Notes: a model not told the origin generated them from the letters alone. A stretch of 64,000 nt of DNA from CAXXOK01 sp963674895 (GCA_963674895.2 CAXXCY010000003.1:372001-436000), one strand, 5' to 3'; shown: positions 27,330 to 36,737, counted from the first letter of the stretch. A program made the numbers and translations.

Positions 27330-27785
27330 ATGAAACTGGGACGGATCTTGAACAAAAAGCTGAACACCGCTATTGCGGATATGGGACATGGTGAAATGAT
27401 CATCGTTTGCGACGCTGGCATGAAAATACCAAGCGAGGCGCAGCGGATCGATTTGGCGCTGGAGCAGGATGTGCCGACGGTAGAACAGGTACTGGAGCTT
27501 CTCGTGGAGGATTTTTGCTACGAACGCGTAATTGTCACGGACGATTTGCCGATTTATAATCCTGATGTGTACCATGCGGTGGAAAAACTTTGCACACGCT
27601 GTTCCATTGAAACAATACCTTATGACGAATTTATGCGCACTCTTCCGCAGTCCGCCAAGTATATTGTGCGCACCGGCAGCTTCAGCCCCTATGCCGATAT
27701 CGCGCTGGTAAGCGCAATCGACGCGCCGAAATGGTTTGCCAAGCCCGGCGTGAAGGTGCCGCCCGTATATAAAGACAGGGTGTAA
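27330..27785 (+). CDS. rbsD: RbsD/FucU-family sugar mutarotase
   Basis: A 151-residue member of the RbsD/FucU family, which interconverts pyranose and furanose (or anomeric) forms of sugars so that the kinase can use them. His20 (ADMGHGEMIIVCDAG) and Asp28 match the catalytic pair of E. coli RbsD, and the RTGSFSPYADIAL segment corresponds to the family ending. It then carries an unusual extension of about 20 residues (PKWFAKPGVKVPPVYKDRV) where standard RbsD ends in a few residues. It lies 17 bases after the kinase gene. Ribose is likely, but another pentose is possible. Confidence 0.85.
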   Translation: MKLGRILNKKLNTAIADMGHGEMIIVCDAGMKIPSEAQRIDLALEQDVPTVEQVLELLVEDFCYERVIVTDDLPIYNPDVYHAVEKLCTRCSIETIPYDEFMRTLPQSAKYIVRTGSFSPYADIALVSAIDAPKWFAKPGVKVPPVYKDRV

Positions 27786-27816
27786 ACCATATCTTTAAGA
27801 GCAAGGAGTAATTGGC

Positions 27817-28842
27817 ATGAGTTCTATCAAGCTGATTGGGCTACGCAAGGATTTTGGAAAGGATACCGTCATTCCGGATCTCAATCTGGAAATCCGCGAC
27901 AATTCCTTTACCGTTCTTGTCGGCCCGTCCGGCTGCGGCAAATCCACCACGCTGCGCATTATCGCGGGGCTGGAAAAGCCGACGGCAGGCGAGATACTCA
28001 TCGACGGGAAGAACGTTGCCAACATCCCCCCGGGGAAGCGTAATCTGGCAATGGTTTTCCAGAATTATGCGCTGTATCCGAACATGAGTGTGCGCAGCAA
28101 TATTGAGTTCGGATTGAAGAATAAGGGAATATCCAAGAAAAAGCGGGATTCGCTGATTGGCGAGGTGTGCGAGATCGTCGGCCTGTCGCCTTATATGGAA
28201 CGCAAACCCGGCAACCTGTCCGGCGGACAGCGGCAGCGCGTGGCGCTGGCACGGGCGATGGTGAAAAAGCCAAAAGCCTTTCTGATGGACGAACCCCTTT
28301 CCAATCTGGACGCCAAGCTGCGCGCCTCCATGCGTATCGAACTCATCGAGTTGCATAAACGCCTGCAGACAACCTTTGTATACGTCACGCACGATCAGGT
28401 GGAGGCTATGTCGATGGGCGACAGTATCGTGCTGATGGACCAGGGCGTCATTATGCAGCATTCCTCACCCAAGGCGATCTATCACGATCCGCAAAATATT
28501 TTCACCGCCCGGTTTATCGGCACGCCGCCGATGAACGTGTTTGAATATATGCTGGAGGACGCCATCGTCGGCTTCCGTCCGGAGAAGGCGCTGTTTGAAA
28601 AGCCTGAAGGGGAGAAGCACCTGACCATCCATGGCAGGGTAATCACCAAGGAGCATCTGGGCGCGACGATCAACTATTCGGTGGAGACCCAATACGGGAT
28701 GATGATGGTGCATACGGATTTCGACACCGATCAGACAAAGTGCGCTTTCCATGTTCCCCTGGACGCTATTTTCCTATTCTCAAGGGACGGTAAGCGCCGG
28801 GAGCTCTCCGATACGTTCCTGAAGGCTTTGCTCAAACTGTAA
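27817..28842 (+). CDS. ABC transporter ATPase, UgpC/MalK type
   Basis: A 341-residue ATPase that energises the two permeases encoded next. Walker A is GPSGCGKSTT, Q-loop region AMVFQNYALYPNMSVRSN, signature LSGGQRQRVALARAMVKKP, Walker B AFLMDEPLSNLD and switch His in YVTHDQ. The C-terminal OB-type TOBE domain (from about residue 235) is shorter than in E. coli MalK. This type serves maltose, glycerol-3-phosphate and multiple-sugar importers. It is paralogous to the ATPase at 38.4 kb. Confidence 0.93.
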   Translation: MSSIKLIGLRKDFGKDTVIPDLNLEIRDNSFTVLVGPSGCGKSTTLRIIAGLEKPTAGEILIDGKNVANIPPGKRNLAMVFQNYALYPNMSVRSNIEFGLKNKGISKKKRDSLIGEVCEIVGLSPYMERKPGNLSGGQRQRVALARAMVKKPKAFLMDEPLSNLDAKLRASMRIELIELHKRLQTTFVYVTHDQVEAMSMGDSIVLMDQGVIMQHSSPKAIYHDPQNIFTARFIGTPPMNVFEYMLEDAIVGFRPEKALFEKPEGEKHLTIHGRVITKEHLGATINYSVETQYGMMMVHTDFDTDQTKCAFHVPLDAIFLFSRDGKRRELSDTFLKALLKL

Positions 28843-28858
28843 ACAGGAGGATGACTGC

Positions 28859-29779
28859 ATGGAGGCAAAAGCGATTCCCATGAAAAGCAAATATCGATGG
28901 ATGGGTTTGTTATCGCAGATCAAAGGGTATTTGCTCATATCGCCCGCGATTGCAATGCTGTGCATATTTACCATCTATCCGATTTTCTGGCTGATCAATT
29001 CCAGCCTATATGACGGAAGCCTGATCAGCAAAAAGCGCAACTTTATCGGGCTTACTAATTTCCAGACGCTGTGGAACAGCATCGATTTTTCTCAAACCGT
29101 TTGGAATACCGTGATCTATTCCGTTGGCCTGGTTATCGCGCTGATGATCCTGTCCACGCTGATGGCCGTTTGGCTCAACGGCAAGGTGCAAAAGCGGCTC
29201 AACAGTTTTACGCTTGCGGCGATCTTCACCCCGCATATCATATCGCTGGTCTCGGTTTCCACCATCTTTTTATGGCTGTTTGATCCCAAGATCGGCGCGA
29301 TCAACTATATGCTGACTTTGCTGGGCCTGCCGAACTGTCCGTTTTTGGGGAGTTCCAAAACCGCGTTGTTTTCGCTGGTGCTGATGATGATCTGGAAGGG
29401 GCTTGGCTACTACACGCTGCTGACCATGGCGGCGCTGCAAGGCGTGCCGAAGGAAATCTACGAAGCCGCTTCCATTGACGACGTACCCAAGTACAGGGTG
29501 TTCTTCCGGATCACCCTGCCGATGATCTCTCCCACGCTGTTCTTTTCCACCATCGTATGCACCATCAGCTCCTTCCAGGTGTTTGAAACCGTCAACCTGA
29601 TGACGATGGGCGGGCCGGTGAACTCAACCAACACGCTGGTATTCCAGATTTATTCCGACGCGTTCAAATACCTGCGGCTTGGCCTCGCATCCGCCGAAGG
29701 CGTGGTCCTGCTGGCTTTTGTGCTGGTCCTCACGATCGTGTACTTCGCGTTTCTCGGCAAGCGCGTGCACTACCAGTAA
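28859..29779 (+). CDS. ABC sugar transporter permease (UgpA/MalF type)
   Basis: A 306-residue permease with six predicted membrane segments and the EAA docking loop IYEAASIDDVPKYRVFFRITL. Start is supported by AACAGGAGGATGACTGC. Together with the following permease it forms the channel. A paralogue lies at 39.5 kb in the same gene order. Confidence 0.92.
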   Translation: MEAKAIPMKSKYRWMGLLSQIKGYLLISPAIAMLCIFTIYPIFWLINSSLYDGSLISKKRNFIGLTNFQTLWNSIDFSQTVWNTVIYSVGLVIALMILSTLMAVWLNGKVQKRLNSFTLAAIFTPHIISLVSVSTIFLWLFDPKIGAINYMLTLLGLPNCPFLGSSKTALFSLVLMMIWKGLGYYTLLTMAALQGVPKEIYEAASIDDVPKYRVFFRITLPMISPTLFFSTIVCTISSFQVFETVNLMTMGGPVNSTNTLVFQIYSDAFKYLRLGLASAEGVVLLAFVLVLTIVYFAFLGKRVHYQ

Positions 29780-29793
29780 AGGGAGGCGAAAGA

Positions 29794-30648
29794 ATGGAAG
29801 ATTACCGGGATTTGACGTCCAGCCACTTCTTGCGCGCCCTGAAGTACGCCGTCAGCCTCCTGTTTAAGCTCCTGATCCTGTTTATCCTTGCCTATCCCTT
29901 CCTGTGGGTTGTGCTGACTGCGTTCAAGCCTTATAAGGAAACCGTAACATATCCTCCGACCCTTTTCCCCTCCGTATGGACGATGGACGGTTTCCGGCAA
30001 TGCACCGGAACTATCGATGTGCTGCACTTCATGAAAAACACGCTCGTCGTCAGCTTTTCGGTGCTGCTGGCGCAGTATCTGGTTATTGTTCCCGCGGCCT
30101 ACAGCTTTGCCCGTGTTAAGTTTTTCGGCAAAACGATCCTGTTTGGCATCGTGCTGCTCGGGTTCATGATACCGCAGCAAATCACCTTTGTGCCCGTATA
30201 CCTGATGTTTTCCAAGGCTAAGATGCTCAGTTCCTATTGGCCGCAAGTTCTGCCGTTCATCGGCAACGCGTTCGGTATTTTCCTGCTGCGGCAGTATTTC
30301 ATGCAAATTCCGGAGGAGATCATCGAAGCGGCGCGCATGGATGACGCCGGTGAGTTTAGAATCATCGTGTCCATCATGATTCCCATGGCGAAAACCGCGC
30401 TGTTCGCCATCGGCTTGCTAAGCTTCATCTCCATGTGGAACAGTTATTTTTGGCCGCTGATCATGACCACAAACGATACATACCGTCCGCTGACCATTGC
30501 CGTCGCTTCCATGAAAACCGTGGACGGCGCCGTGATCTGGAATATGCTCATGGCCGCCAACCTCTTCCTGATCGGGCCTATTCTGCTGGCTTATCTGCTG
30601 GCAAGCAAGCAGATTCGCAGCGCGTTCGTTTACTCCGGAATCAAGTAA
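29794..30648 (+). CDS. ABC sugar transporter permease (UgpE/MalG type)
   Basis: A 284-residue permease with six membrane segments and the docking loop IIEAARMDDAGEFRIIVSIM; the WNSYFWPLIMT segment is typical of UgpE. GGGAGGCG precedes the start, 14 bases after the preceding gene. It partners the UgpA-type subunit. Confidence 0.92.
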   Translation: MEDYRDLTSSHFLRALKYAVSLLFKLLILFILAYPFLWVVLTAFKPYKETVTYPPTLFPSVWTMDGFRQCTGTIDVLHFMKNTLVVSFSVLLAQYLVIVPAAYSFARVKFFGKTILFGIVLLGFMIPQQITFVPVYLMFSKAKMLSSYWPQVLPFIGNAFGIFLLRQYFMQIPEEIIEAARMDDAGEFRIIVSIMIPMAKTALFAIGLLSFISMWNSYFWPLIMTTNDTYRPLTIAVASMKTVDGAVIWNMLMAANLFLIGPILLAYLLASKQIRSAFVYSGIK

Positions 30649-30745
30649 ACCGGTTTTGAGAGCACAGGCAGCCGGATATTGCCGTTATCCGGTGGACCAT
30701 AGCTCTGAAAATAGGAACACAAAAAATAAAAGGAGTGACAAAACC

Positions 30746-31999
30746 ATGAAAAAAGTTCTGGCGAGCTTACTGACTCTCACGATGCTGCTGTCTGTCCTCA
30801 TGATCGGCACGGCTTCCGCGGAGCCGACGGAAATCGTCTTCTGGACGGCGCTTTCCGGCAATTTAGGGGAAACTCTCAGTACCATTATCGACAATTTCAA
30901 CGAATCGCAGGACGAATGGACCGTCGTTGCGGAGTACCAGGGCAGCTATTATGATATCGCCGCCAAGCTGCAAACGGCCGTCGTTGCGGGCGAGGAACCC
31001 GATGTAGTGCAGTGCGAATGCTCCCGCGTATGCATGTTCGCAGAGTACGGCATTTTTGAAGAGCTGGGCGACGAAGCCGCCGAATACGGCCTGGATGTCG
31101 ATTCTCTCTACGACGGCTTTATGGCCGACTGCGACTGGGGCGAAGGCCTGTATGCGGTGCCCTTCAACCGTTCCACGCCGATGTTTTACTACAACAAGAC
31201 CCTGTTTGACGAGCTTGGCCTGACCGCGCCCACCACCTGGGACGAACTGCACGAAACGGCACTGGCAGTCTCCAAGGAAGGCGAAGTCTGGGGCTTTGAA
31301 GTGCCGATCGACTCCTGGTTCTGGGACGCTTATGTTATCCAGTCCGGCGGCTCGCTCATGAACGAGGATAATACCGATATCGGCTTTAACAACGAAACCG
31401 GCTGGGCGGCCCTGAAACTTCTCCGCTCGATGGTAGACGACGGCTCCATGAAGGCCCCTCCGGGAGCGGAATACAACGCGTGGGAAGCCGCCCGTTCCGA
31501 TCTGGCTGCCGGCATCACCACAATGATCACCACTTCTTCGGGCGACCTGCGCACCCTGATGAACACCTGCGACTTTGAAGTCGGTACCGCCTTCCTGCCC
31601 GCCAACAAGCAGTTCGGCGTAGCCACCGGCGGCGCGAACATCGCCGTTCTCGCGGGCCACGATGAGAAGATTGCCGGCGTCATGGCTTTCCTGAATTACA
31701 TGATCAGCCCCGAAACCGCAGGCTATTGGGCGGCGAACACCGGCTATGTGCCCATCAGCGAAGCGGCTTCCCAGACCGATGTGTACAAGGAATTCCTGGC
31801 TACCTATCCGGCCGGCACCACTGCCCTGGCGCAGATGGAATATGCAAAGAATCAGCCCACCATCCCGCAGTGGACTGAGATCGCGTCCGAGTTTATGATG
31901 GACGAGATGCAGCGCTGTGTGGAGGATCGCGCCTATACGCCTGAAATGGCGACGCAGACCGTGTCCGATTCCGTGAAAACCCTGCTCGGCACGAAATAA
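30746..31999 (+). CDS. Extracellular solute-binding protein (family 1)
   Basis: A 417-residue exported binding protein for the operon's ABC importer. The start is set by AAAAGGAGTGAC; upstream in-frame codons are not preceded by a site. The signal peptide ends TASAEP with no lipobox Cys, so it would be cleaved by signal peptidase I. Mature motifs (EIVFWTALSGN, VPFNRSTPMFYYNKTLFDEL, GVATGGANIAVLAGHDEK) match UgpB-like proteins that bind sugars or sugar phosphates. It is rich in acidic residues. A 15-bp perfect hairpin follows. Confidence 0.9.
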   Translation: MKKVLASLLTLTMLLSVLMIGTASAEPTEIVFWTALSGNLGETLSTIIDNFNESQDEWTVVAEYQGSYYDIAAKLQTAVVAGEEPDVVQCECSRVCMFAEYGIFEELGDEAAEYGLDVDSLYDGFMADCDWGEGLYAVPFNRSTPMFYYNKTLFDELGLTAPTTWDELHETALAVSKEGEVWGFEVPIDSWFWDAYVIQSGGSLMNEDNTDIGFNNETGWAALKLLRSMVDDGSMKAPPGAEYNAWEAARSDLAAGITTMITTSSGDLRTLMNTCDFEVGTAFLPANKQFGVATGGANIAVLAGHDEKIAGVMAFLNYMISPETAGYWAANTGYVPISEAASQTDVYKEFLATYPAGTTALAQMEYAKNQPTIPQWTEIASEFMMDEMQRCVEDRAYTPEMATQTVSDSVKTLLGTK

Positions 32000-32015
32000 G
32001 CAATTTGGTTTAGGA

Positions 32016-32048
32016 CGCCATAAGGAAGGCTGTGCCTTCCTTATGGCG
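32016..32048 (+). promoter_or_regulatory. Perfect 15-bp intercistronic hairpin after binding-protein gene
   Basis: CGCCATAAGGAAGGC and its exact complement are separated by a 3-base loop (TGT), with no T-run. It lies between the binding-protein and phosphodiesterase genes, 43 bases before the latter. It probably stabilises the upstream mRNA and reduces expression of the enzyme relative to the binding protein. Confidence 0.65.
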
Positions 32049-32090
32049 CCTCGTCCACTCGCTTTATGTTCCCGAAAGAAAGGAACCTTT

Positions 32091-33368
32091 ATGAGCAAAA
32101 AGCGCCTTCTTGTCATCTCCATTGATTCCATGGTCACGGAAGACCTGAGTATCCTGAAACAGCTTCCGAATTTTAAAAAGCTCCTGGATGATTCCTCCGT
32201 GATCCTGCGCAACGAGGCGACCTACCCAACCTTTACGCACTCTATCCATACCGCCCTGGCCACCGGCTGTTATCCCGGAACGCACGGCGTGATCGGCAAC
32301 GAGTATTTTCAGCCCGGCAACATGAAACCCGAGTGGTTCGACAAAGCCTCCGACGTAAAAGTGCCCATGATCCAGACGCTTGCCAAACAGCACGGCTACA
32401 GCGTGGCATGCGTTTACTGGCCGCTTTCGCAGGGCGCGTCGCTGGATTGGATTCTCTACCGGAAAGCATACTATACGCCGTATGATCAGGAGCAAAAGCA
32501 GGTGCGCGAACGCTCCACGCCCGGCCTGTTTGACGAGCTGTATCCGTATATCAAGGATACGTTTTCCATGGATACCGTGTACAGCAGCGATCAGCTTTGC
32601 GGGAACGCCTGCGCGTATATGATCGATACCTACCGGCCCGAGGTGCTGTATACCCATTTGATTTCCATCGATACCATCCGGCACCATAAAGGGGTGTTCG
32701 GTGAACATATTCTTAAAACCTACGAATTCCTGGACGGCGTTGTCGGCCAGATGATCGACGCCCTGAAGCGCCAGAACCTTTGGGACCAAACCATCGTCAA
32801 CGTTACGGCGGACCACGGGCATCTGGATATCCGGCGCGTGGTTTCCATTAACCGGTTCCTGAAGGACCACGGCCTGATTGCCACCGATGAAGCGGGTAAC
32901 ATGACGGACTGGAAAGCGTATATGCACTCCTGCGCGCTCTCCGGCCATATTTACATCAAGGACAACGATCCGGCTGTTGCTGAGCAAGCGTATCGGTTGC
33001 TTGCCGATCACAAACGGGAGCTGGATATTGAAACCGTCTTTACCCGCGAGGAAGTTAGGGAAAAGTACCATCTCGACGGCGGCTTTGCCTATGTGATCGA
33101 GTCAAACGGCGCGGCCACCTTTTCAGCGGATTACAACGCTCCGCTGCGTGTGGAAAGCGGGGGAAAGGACTACCGGTATGCGGTATCCACGCATGGTCAC
33201 GAGCCGTGGAAGGGCGTTCAACCCACGTTTTTCATTCGCGATCCGTATTCTGCAAAGCGGGTGGTGCTGGCCAAGGGGCGTATTATCGATCAGGCGCCCA
33301 CGCTTGCGAAGATGCTGGGCTTCGATATGCCCGAAGCCGACGGAGTCCCCTGTGAGGAGCTGTTATAA
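32091..33368 (+). CDS. Alkaline-phosphatase-superfamily phosphodiesterase (NPP-like), copy A
   Basis: A 425-residue cytoplasmic enzyme of the type I phosphodiesterase / nucleotide pyrophosphatase group. Metal ligands are visible: Asp12 (ISIDSM), Asp and His in SIDTIRHHKG, Asp-His in TADHGHLDI, and a final His in VSTHGHEPW. The likely nucleophile is Thr44 in ATYPTFTHSIHT, followed by TGCYPGTHG. The lack of a signal peptide means the substrate is an imported compound. It ends the ribokinase/ABC operon, so I infer that it splits a phosphodiester or pyrophosphate joined to a pentose. Sulfoester or phosphonate substrates are possible in this superfamily. Start supported by GAAAGGAACC. Confidence 0.85.
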   Translation: MSKKRLLVISIDSMVTEDLSILKQLPNFKKLLDDSSVILRNEATYPTFTHSIHTALATGCYPGTHGVIGNEYFQPGNMKPEWFDKASDVKVPMIQTLAKQHGYSVACVYWPLSQGASLDWILYRKAYYTPYDQEQKQVRERSTPGLFDELYPYIKDTFSMDTVYSSDQLCGNACAYMIDTYRPEVLYTHLISIDTIRHHKGVFGEHILKTYEFLDGVVGQMIDALKRQNLWDQTIVNVTADHGHLDIRRVVSINRFLKDHGLIATDEAGNMTDWKAYMHSCALSGHIYIKDNDPAVAEQAYRLLADHKRELDIETVFTREEVREKYHLDGGFAYVIESNGAATFSADYNAPLRVESGGKDYRYAVSTHGHEPWKGVQPTFFIRDPYSAKRVVLAKGRIIDQAPTLAKMLGFDMPEADGVPCEELL

Positions 33369-33515
33369 GCGGCGGTCGGTATTCTGAAGCGCTCAGTGAA
33401 TCCCGTTTGCGTGAAACCGTAACGATCCGTACCGTGCGCCGTTTACCGCTGTAATAGGGCAAGAGCGAGAAAACCAAGACCCAGGGTATTCGATGCAGTT
33501 TAATCCAGGCAACAA

Positions 33516-33556
33516 ACAAGCGTCCGCATCGCTTTGCGCAATGCGGACGCTTGTTA
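33516..33556 (-). terminator. Hairpin terminator between convergent genes
   Basis: A perfect 15-bp stem AACAAGCGTCCGCAT / ATGCGGACGCTTGTT with an 11-base loop. On the reverse strand it is followed by TGTTTGTTGCC and lies 8 bases past the dehydrogenase stop, so it terminates that gene. It may also stop transcripts from the phosphodiesterase operon. Confidence 0.7.
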
Positions 33557-33563
33557 TGATGGT

Positions 33564-34613
33564 TTACGCTTGCAGCGGCGGCACGAACAGCACCTTGTTG
33601 AAGAACAGGGATTTTTCGTCGATCCGACGGAAAATATCCGGCGCGTCGCGCAGCGGCAGCACATGGGAGATAATCGGGCGGGCGTCGATCCTGCCTTCGG
33701 CCATCAGTTGAATGGACGTTGTCCAGTCCTTGCCGGGGAACGGCGCGGTAAACGAGTTCCAAGAGCCGGTTATTTGCAGCTGCCTGCGCATGACTGCGTC
33801 CACGGTTTTGGCGTCCAGCTCCAGTCCCTTGTGAGAAATCCCCACAAACGCAATGTGCCCGCCCTTGGCGGCCGAGTGAATGCAGTTGATCTGCGATACG
33901 GGCGTGCCCGCCACATCCAGCACGACGTCCGCCCCGCCGTCCAGCAGATCCCGGACCGTCTCCGGTGCATGTTCAGTCCGCCCGTCGATGATAACGTCCG
34001 CGCCGCAGGCTTTGGCAATGGCCAGCTTCTTCTCGTCAATATCAACCGCGGCGACCTTGCCGGCCCCCATGGCTTTGGCGCACTGTACCGCAAACAGGCC
34101 GATGGGGCCCACGCCGTATACGCATACGCTGTCGCCGCTTTGAAACCCGACTTGTGTCAGGGCGTGCACCGCGTTGGCGCAGGGATCGACCATCGCGCCC
34201 GCGAGATCGTCCACCGGATCGGGGAGAGGCAGCAGGTTGGCGACGGGCGATACCAGGTATTCCGCCATCGCGCCGTCCCGCCGGGAACCGAAATAATCGT
34301 AATTATCGCACATGGAATACTGCCCCCGCAGGCACGACTTGCATTCGCCGCATGGGAGCAACGGCGCTACGGTTACGCGCTGGCCGACCTGGAAGCCTGC
34401 CGTATCGGCGCCCAGCGCCTCGATGCGCGCGGAAAATTCATGTCCGATGGTAATCGGGTAATGATAGGCGCCATAGGTGTTGACACGCGGAATATCCGAG
34501 CCGCAAATCCCCACGGCGAGAATTTTCAGCAGCGCTTCCTTATCCCCCGGAGACGGCGCGGGGATCTCCTCCACGCGGAGATCCTTGGGTTTGTACATCC
34601 TTACAGCAAGCAT
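33564..34613 (-). CDS. Zinc-dependent medium-chain alcohol dehydrogenase
   Basis: A 349-residue oxidoreductase of the sorbitol/threonine dehydrogenase-like group. Catalytic zinc ligands are in GICGSDIPR (Cys) and GHEFSA (His-Glu); the four-Cys structural zinc lobe is CGECKSCLRGQYSMC. The NAD(P) Rossmann motif is VYGVGPIGLFAVQCAKAMGAG, followed by an acidic AVDIDEKKL that favours NAD. It would oxidise a sugar alcohol or sugar phosphate alcohol. I use the ATG at 34613, which has GAAAGAAG 9 bases upstream; an ATG 9 bases earlier abuts this site. It lies alone between the two paralogous operons. Confidence 0.9.
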   Translation of the reverse strand: MLAVRMYKPKDLRVEEIPAPSPGDKEALLKILAVGICGSDIPRVNTYGAYHYPITIGHEFSARIEALGADTAGFQVGQRVTVAPLLPCGECKSCLRGQYSMCDNYDYFGSRRDGAMAEYLVSPVANLLPLPDPVDDLAGAMVDPCANAVHALTQVGFQSGDSVCVYGVGPIGLFAVQCAKAMGAGKVAAVDIDEKKLAIAKACGADVIIDGRTEHAPETVRDLLDGGADVVLDVAGTPVSQINCIHSAAKGGHIAFVGISHKGLELDAKTVDAVMRRQLQITGSWNSFTAPFPGKDWTTSIQLMAEGRIDARPIISHVLPLRDAPDIFRRIDEKSLFFNKVLFVPPLQA

Positions 34614-34694
34614 CGCAAACATCTTCTTTCGGTTGGCTTCATGAGAGAATTCCCGTGCCGCTTTCCGTTTTCCGATCGGCGGCCGGTATCTGCG

Positions 34695-35378
34695 CTAAAT
34701 ATTCCGCGTGCGAATGGTGAGTATGTTGGAATCCTCGGACAGCGTATTGATGATATCGACATAGTTGATCTTTCCGTGCAGATTCATCGTATAGATGTTG
34801 GTGTACACCTTACCCTCCGCCTCATTGTCGACATTAAAATCGATATCGGTGATCTGGATATTGTTCGCTTCAAAGTAACTGTTGATAAAAGCGAGCGTCT
34901 TTTGGCGGTGCGTGTACTTCACCTCCATATACTTGATGGTGTTTACGCGGATAATGCGCTGCAGGAGCGACAGCACGGCCACGACGATGATACAGCTGAA
35001 AACGGCAAGCATATAATACCCCATCCCGATGGCGATTCCAAGGCATGCCATGTTCCACAGCGACGCGGCGGTGGTCAATCCCTCGACCTTCTTTTTGCTG
35101 ATAAAGATCGTGCCCGCACCCATAAAGCCGATGCCGCTGATGACCTGCGCTGTCAGCCTTCCGATATTGAACGTAACGCCTGCGTTGCCCGCCGCCGCCG
35201 TTGCGAGCGAATCCGCAATAATCAGCTGTTCGACAATGGCGATGATAGCGGCGCCCACGCATACCAGAATATGCGTCCGTATGCCCGCCGGCTTGTTTTT
35301 CTTTTCTCTTTCGATCCCGACAAGGCTGCTTAATCCGAGCGCCAACAGCAGCCGCAAACCGGCTTCCCACCATGCCAT
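34695..35378 (-). CDS. MgtC/SapB-family membrane protein
   Basis: A 227-residue protein with four to five N-terminal membrane segments and the family pattern GLSSLVGIEREKKNKPAGIRTHILVC followed by VISGIGFMGAGTIF (split here for clarity) and AASLWNMACLGIAIGMGYY. The C-terminal about 80 residues form a soluble ACT-like domain. MgtC proteins affect magnesium homeostasis and ATP synthase and aid growth under low Mg. Link to neighbouring sugar genes is not obvious, although metal-dependent phosphodiesterases flank it. Confidence 0.9.
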   Translation of the reverse strand: MAWWEAGLRLLLALGLSSLVGIEREKKNKPAGIRTHILVCVGAAIIAIVEQLIIADSLATAAAGNAGVTFNIGRLTAQVISGIGFMGAGTIFISKKKVEGLTTAASLWNMACLGIAIGMGYYMLAVFSCIIVVAVLSLLQRIIRVNTIKYMEVKYTHRQKTLAFINSYFEANNIQITDIDFNVDNEAEGKVYTNIYTMNLHGKINYVDIINTLSEDSNILTIRTRNI

Positions 35379-35453
35379 CGTTATTCTCTCTCCCTCTTAC
35401 GGCGTTGCGTGACCGGGGTTTTGGACACCGCAATCAAATTTGCCCAACGGCGG

Positions 35454-36737
35454 TCATCCAAGCAGTTCTTCGATGGGCTTGCCGTCGCAGGTGGTCATAG
35501 CAAAGCCCAGGCATCGCGCCAGCGTGGGCGCCTGATCGATCACGCGGCCATGGTCCAGGTGAACCTGCCTGGGATGAAAGGGATTGACAAGAATAAAGCA
35601 GGGCTGCACTCCCTTATACGGCAGATGCCCGTGCGTAGCCAGGCTGGTCCGGTAGCTGGCGTTGTTCAGCGGCGTGATGAACTCCCAGTGATAATTCGCC
35701 GAAAACGACGTATTGCCGTAGGATTCGATCACATAGGTAAATCCGCCCTCCAGATGCCACTCGCGCGCCGCTTCTTCTTTGGTAAAGATCCGTTCGATCT
35801 CCAGCATATCGCGGTTTTGATCCAGCAGATCGAAGACCTGTTTTGCGACCGTTTCGTCGTTGTTTTTGATATACACATGGCCGGACAGGGAACAGGTCTG
35901 GAACCATGCCTTCCAGTCCCGGACCTGGCCGTTTTCATCCAGCTCGATCAGCCCGTGATCCAGGAAAAAGCGGTTGATGCTGAGCACTTTCCGGATATCC
36001 AGATGACCGTGGTCGCTGGTGATGGCGACGATGGTATCGTCCTGCAGGTTCTGCCTGCGGAGCGCGGCTAAAATGCGCCCGAGCCCTTCGTCCAAATAGG
36101 CGTAAGCTTCGTGCAGTTCCCGGCTGTAGACACAATGGTGATGACGCGTATTGTCGATGGCGATGATATGCGTTTGAATGAGGTCCGGCTGATGGTTGTC
36201 GATGAGATACTCGACCGTGCTGAAGCAGATCTCGTCGCTGCGGAAATCCCGGACCGGGAAGTTGAAGGCGTGCTTGATATACGGATACACCTCGTCAAAA
36301 AAACCGGCGCTGGATCGTTCACGGATGATCTGCTGCTCGTTGTCCGGAATCACATGAATGCCCGCGCGGTGGAGATTCCATTCCATAGGTTCGTGCAGCG
36401 TCAGCGGCCAGAAGACATGCGCGACCGAATACCCGCGTTTGTGCGCCTCCTGGGCAAACGTCGGCCTCTTTACGTCCCGATAATCCTCAAACCAGGTCGG
36501 TTCCAAAACGCCGGGTTCAAAATGCTCGTTGCTGATTACCCCGTGCGAACCGGGATAGCATCCGGTGCTGATGGACGTATGGATGGAGTGCGTATAGCTG
36601 GGATATGTTGTCAGCATATTCTTGACGGTGCTGGCCTTGCGCAGCAGGGTACCGAAATTTGATAATCTACGAAGAATCTCCAGGTCGTCATTGATCATGG
36701 AGTCGATAGAAATGAGGATCATTCTGGGCTTTTCCAT
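35454..36737 (-). CDS. Alkaline-phosphatase-superfamily phosphodiesterase (NPP-like), copy B
   Basis: A 427-residue paralogue of copy A, colinear throughout. Asp12 (ISIDSM), nucleophile Thr44 (TTYPSYTHSIHT), Asp and His in AIDNTRHHHC, Asp-His in TSDHGHLDI and the last His in LATHGHLPY are all conserved. No signal peptide. It is transcribed divergently from operon B (HAD phosphatase, ABC importer, DeoC) across a 409-bp region. This repeats the pairing of a transporter with a phosphodiesterase seen in operon A. The start follows CAGGAGGCCGATTT. Confidence 0.85.
   Translation of the reverse strand: MEKPRMILISIDSMINDDLEILRRLSNFGTLLRKASTVKNMLTTYPSYTHSIHTSISTGCYPGSHGVISNEHFEPGVLEPTWFEDYRDVKRPTFAQEAHKRGYSVAHVFWPLTLHEPMEWNLHRAGIHVIPDNEQQIIRERSSAGFFDEVYPYIKHAFNFPVRDFRSDEICFSTVEYLIDNHQPDLIQTHIIAIDNTRHHHCVYSRELHEAYAYLDEGLGRILAALRRQNLQDDTIVAITSDHGHLDIRKVLSINRFFLDHGLIELDENGQVRDWKAWFQTCSLSGHVYIKNNDETVAKQVFDLLDQNRDMLEIERIFTKEEAAREWHLEGGFTYVIESYGNTSFSANYHWEFITPLNNASYRTSLATHGHLPYKGVQPCFILVNPFHPRQVHLDHGRVIDQAPTLARCLGFAMTTCDGKPIEELLG

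Noticed and set aside
30863..32212. 449-codon reverse frame opposite the binding-protein gene
   Set aside because: Low-complexity His/Arg-rich translation typical of antisense frames; no start site.
33534..35333. 599-codon forward frame opposite the dehydrogenase and MgtC genes
   Set aside because: It is a G+C-driven antisense frame; both reverse-strand genes have complete families of motifs and ribosome sites.
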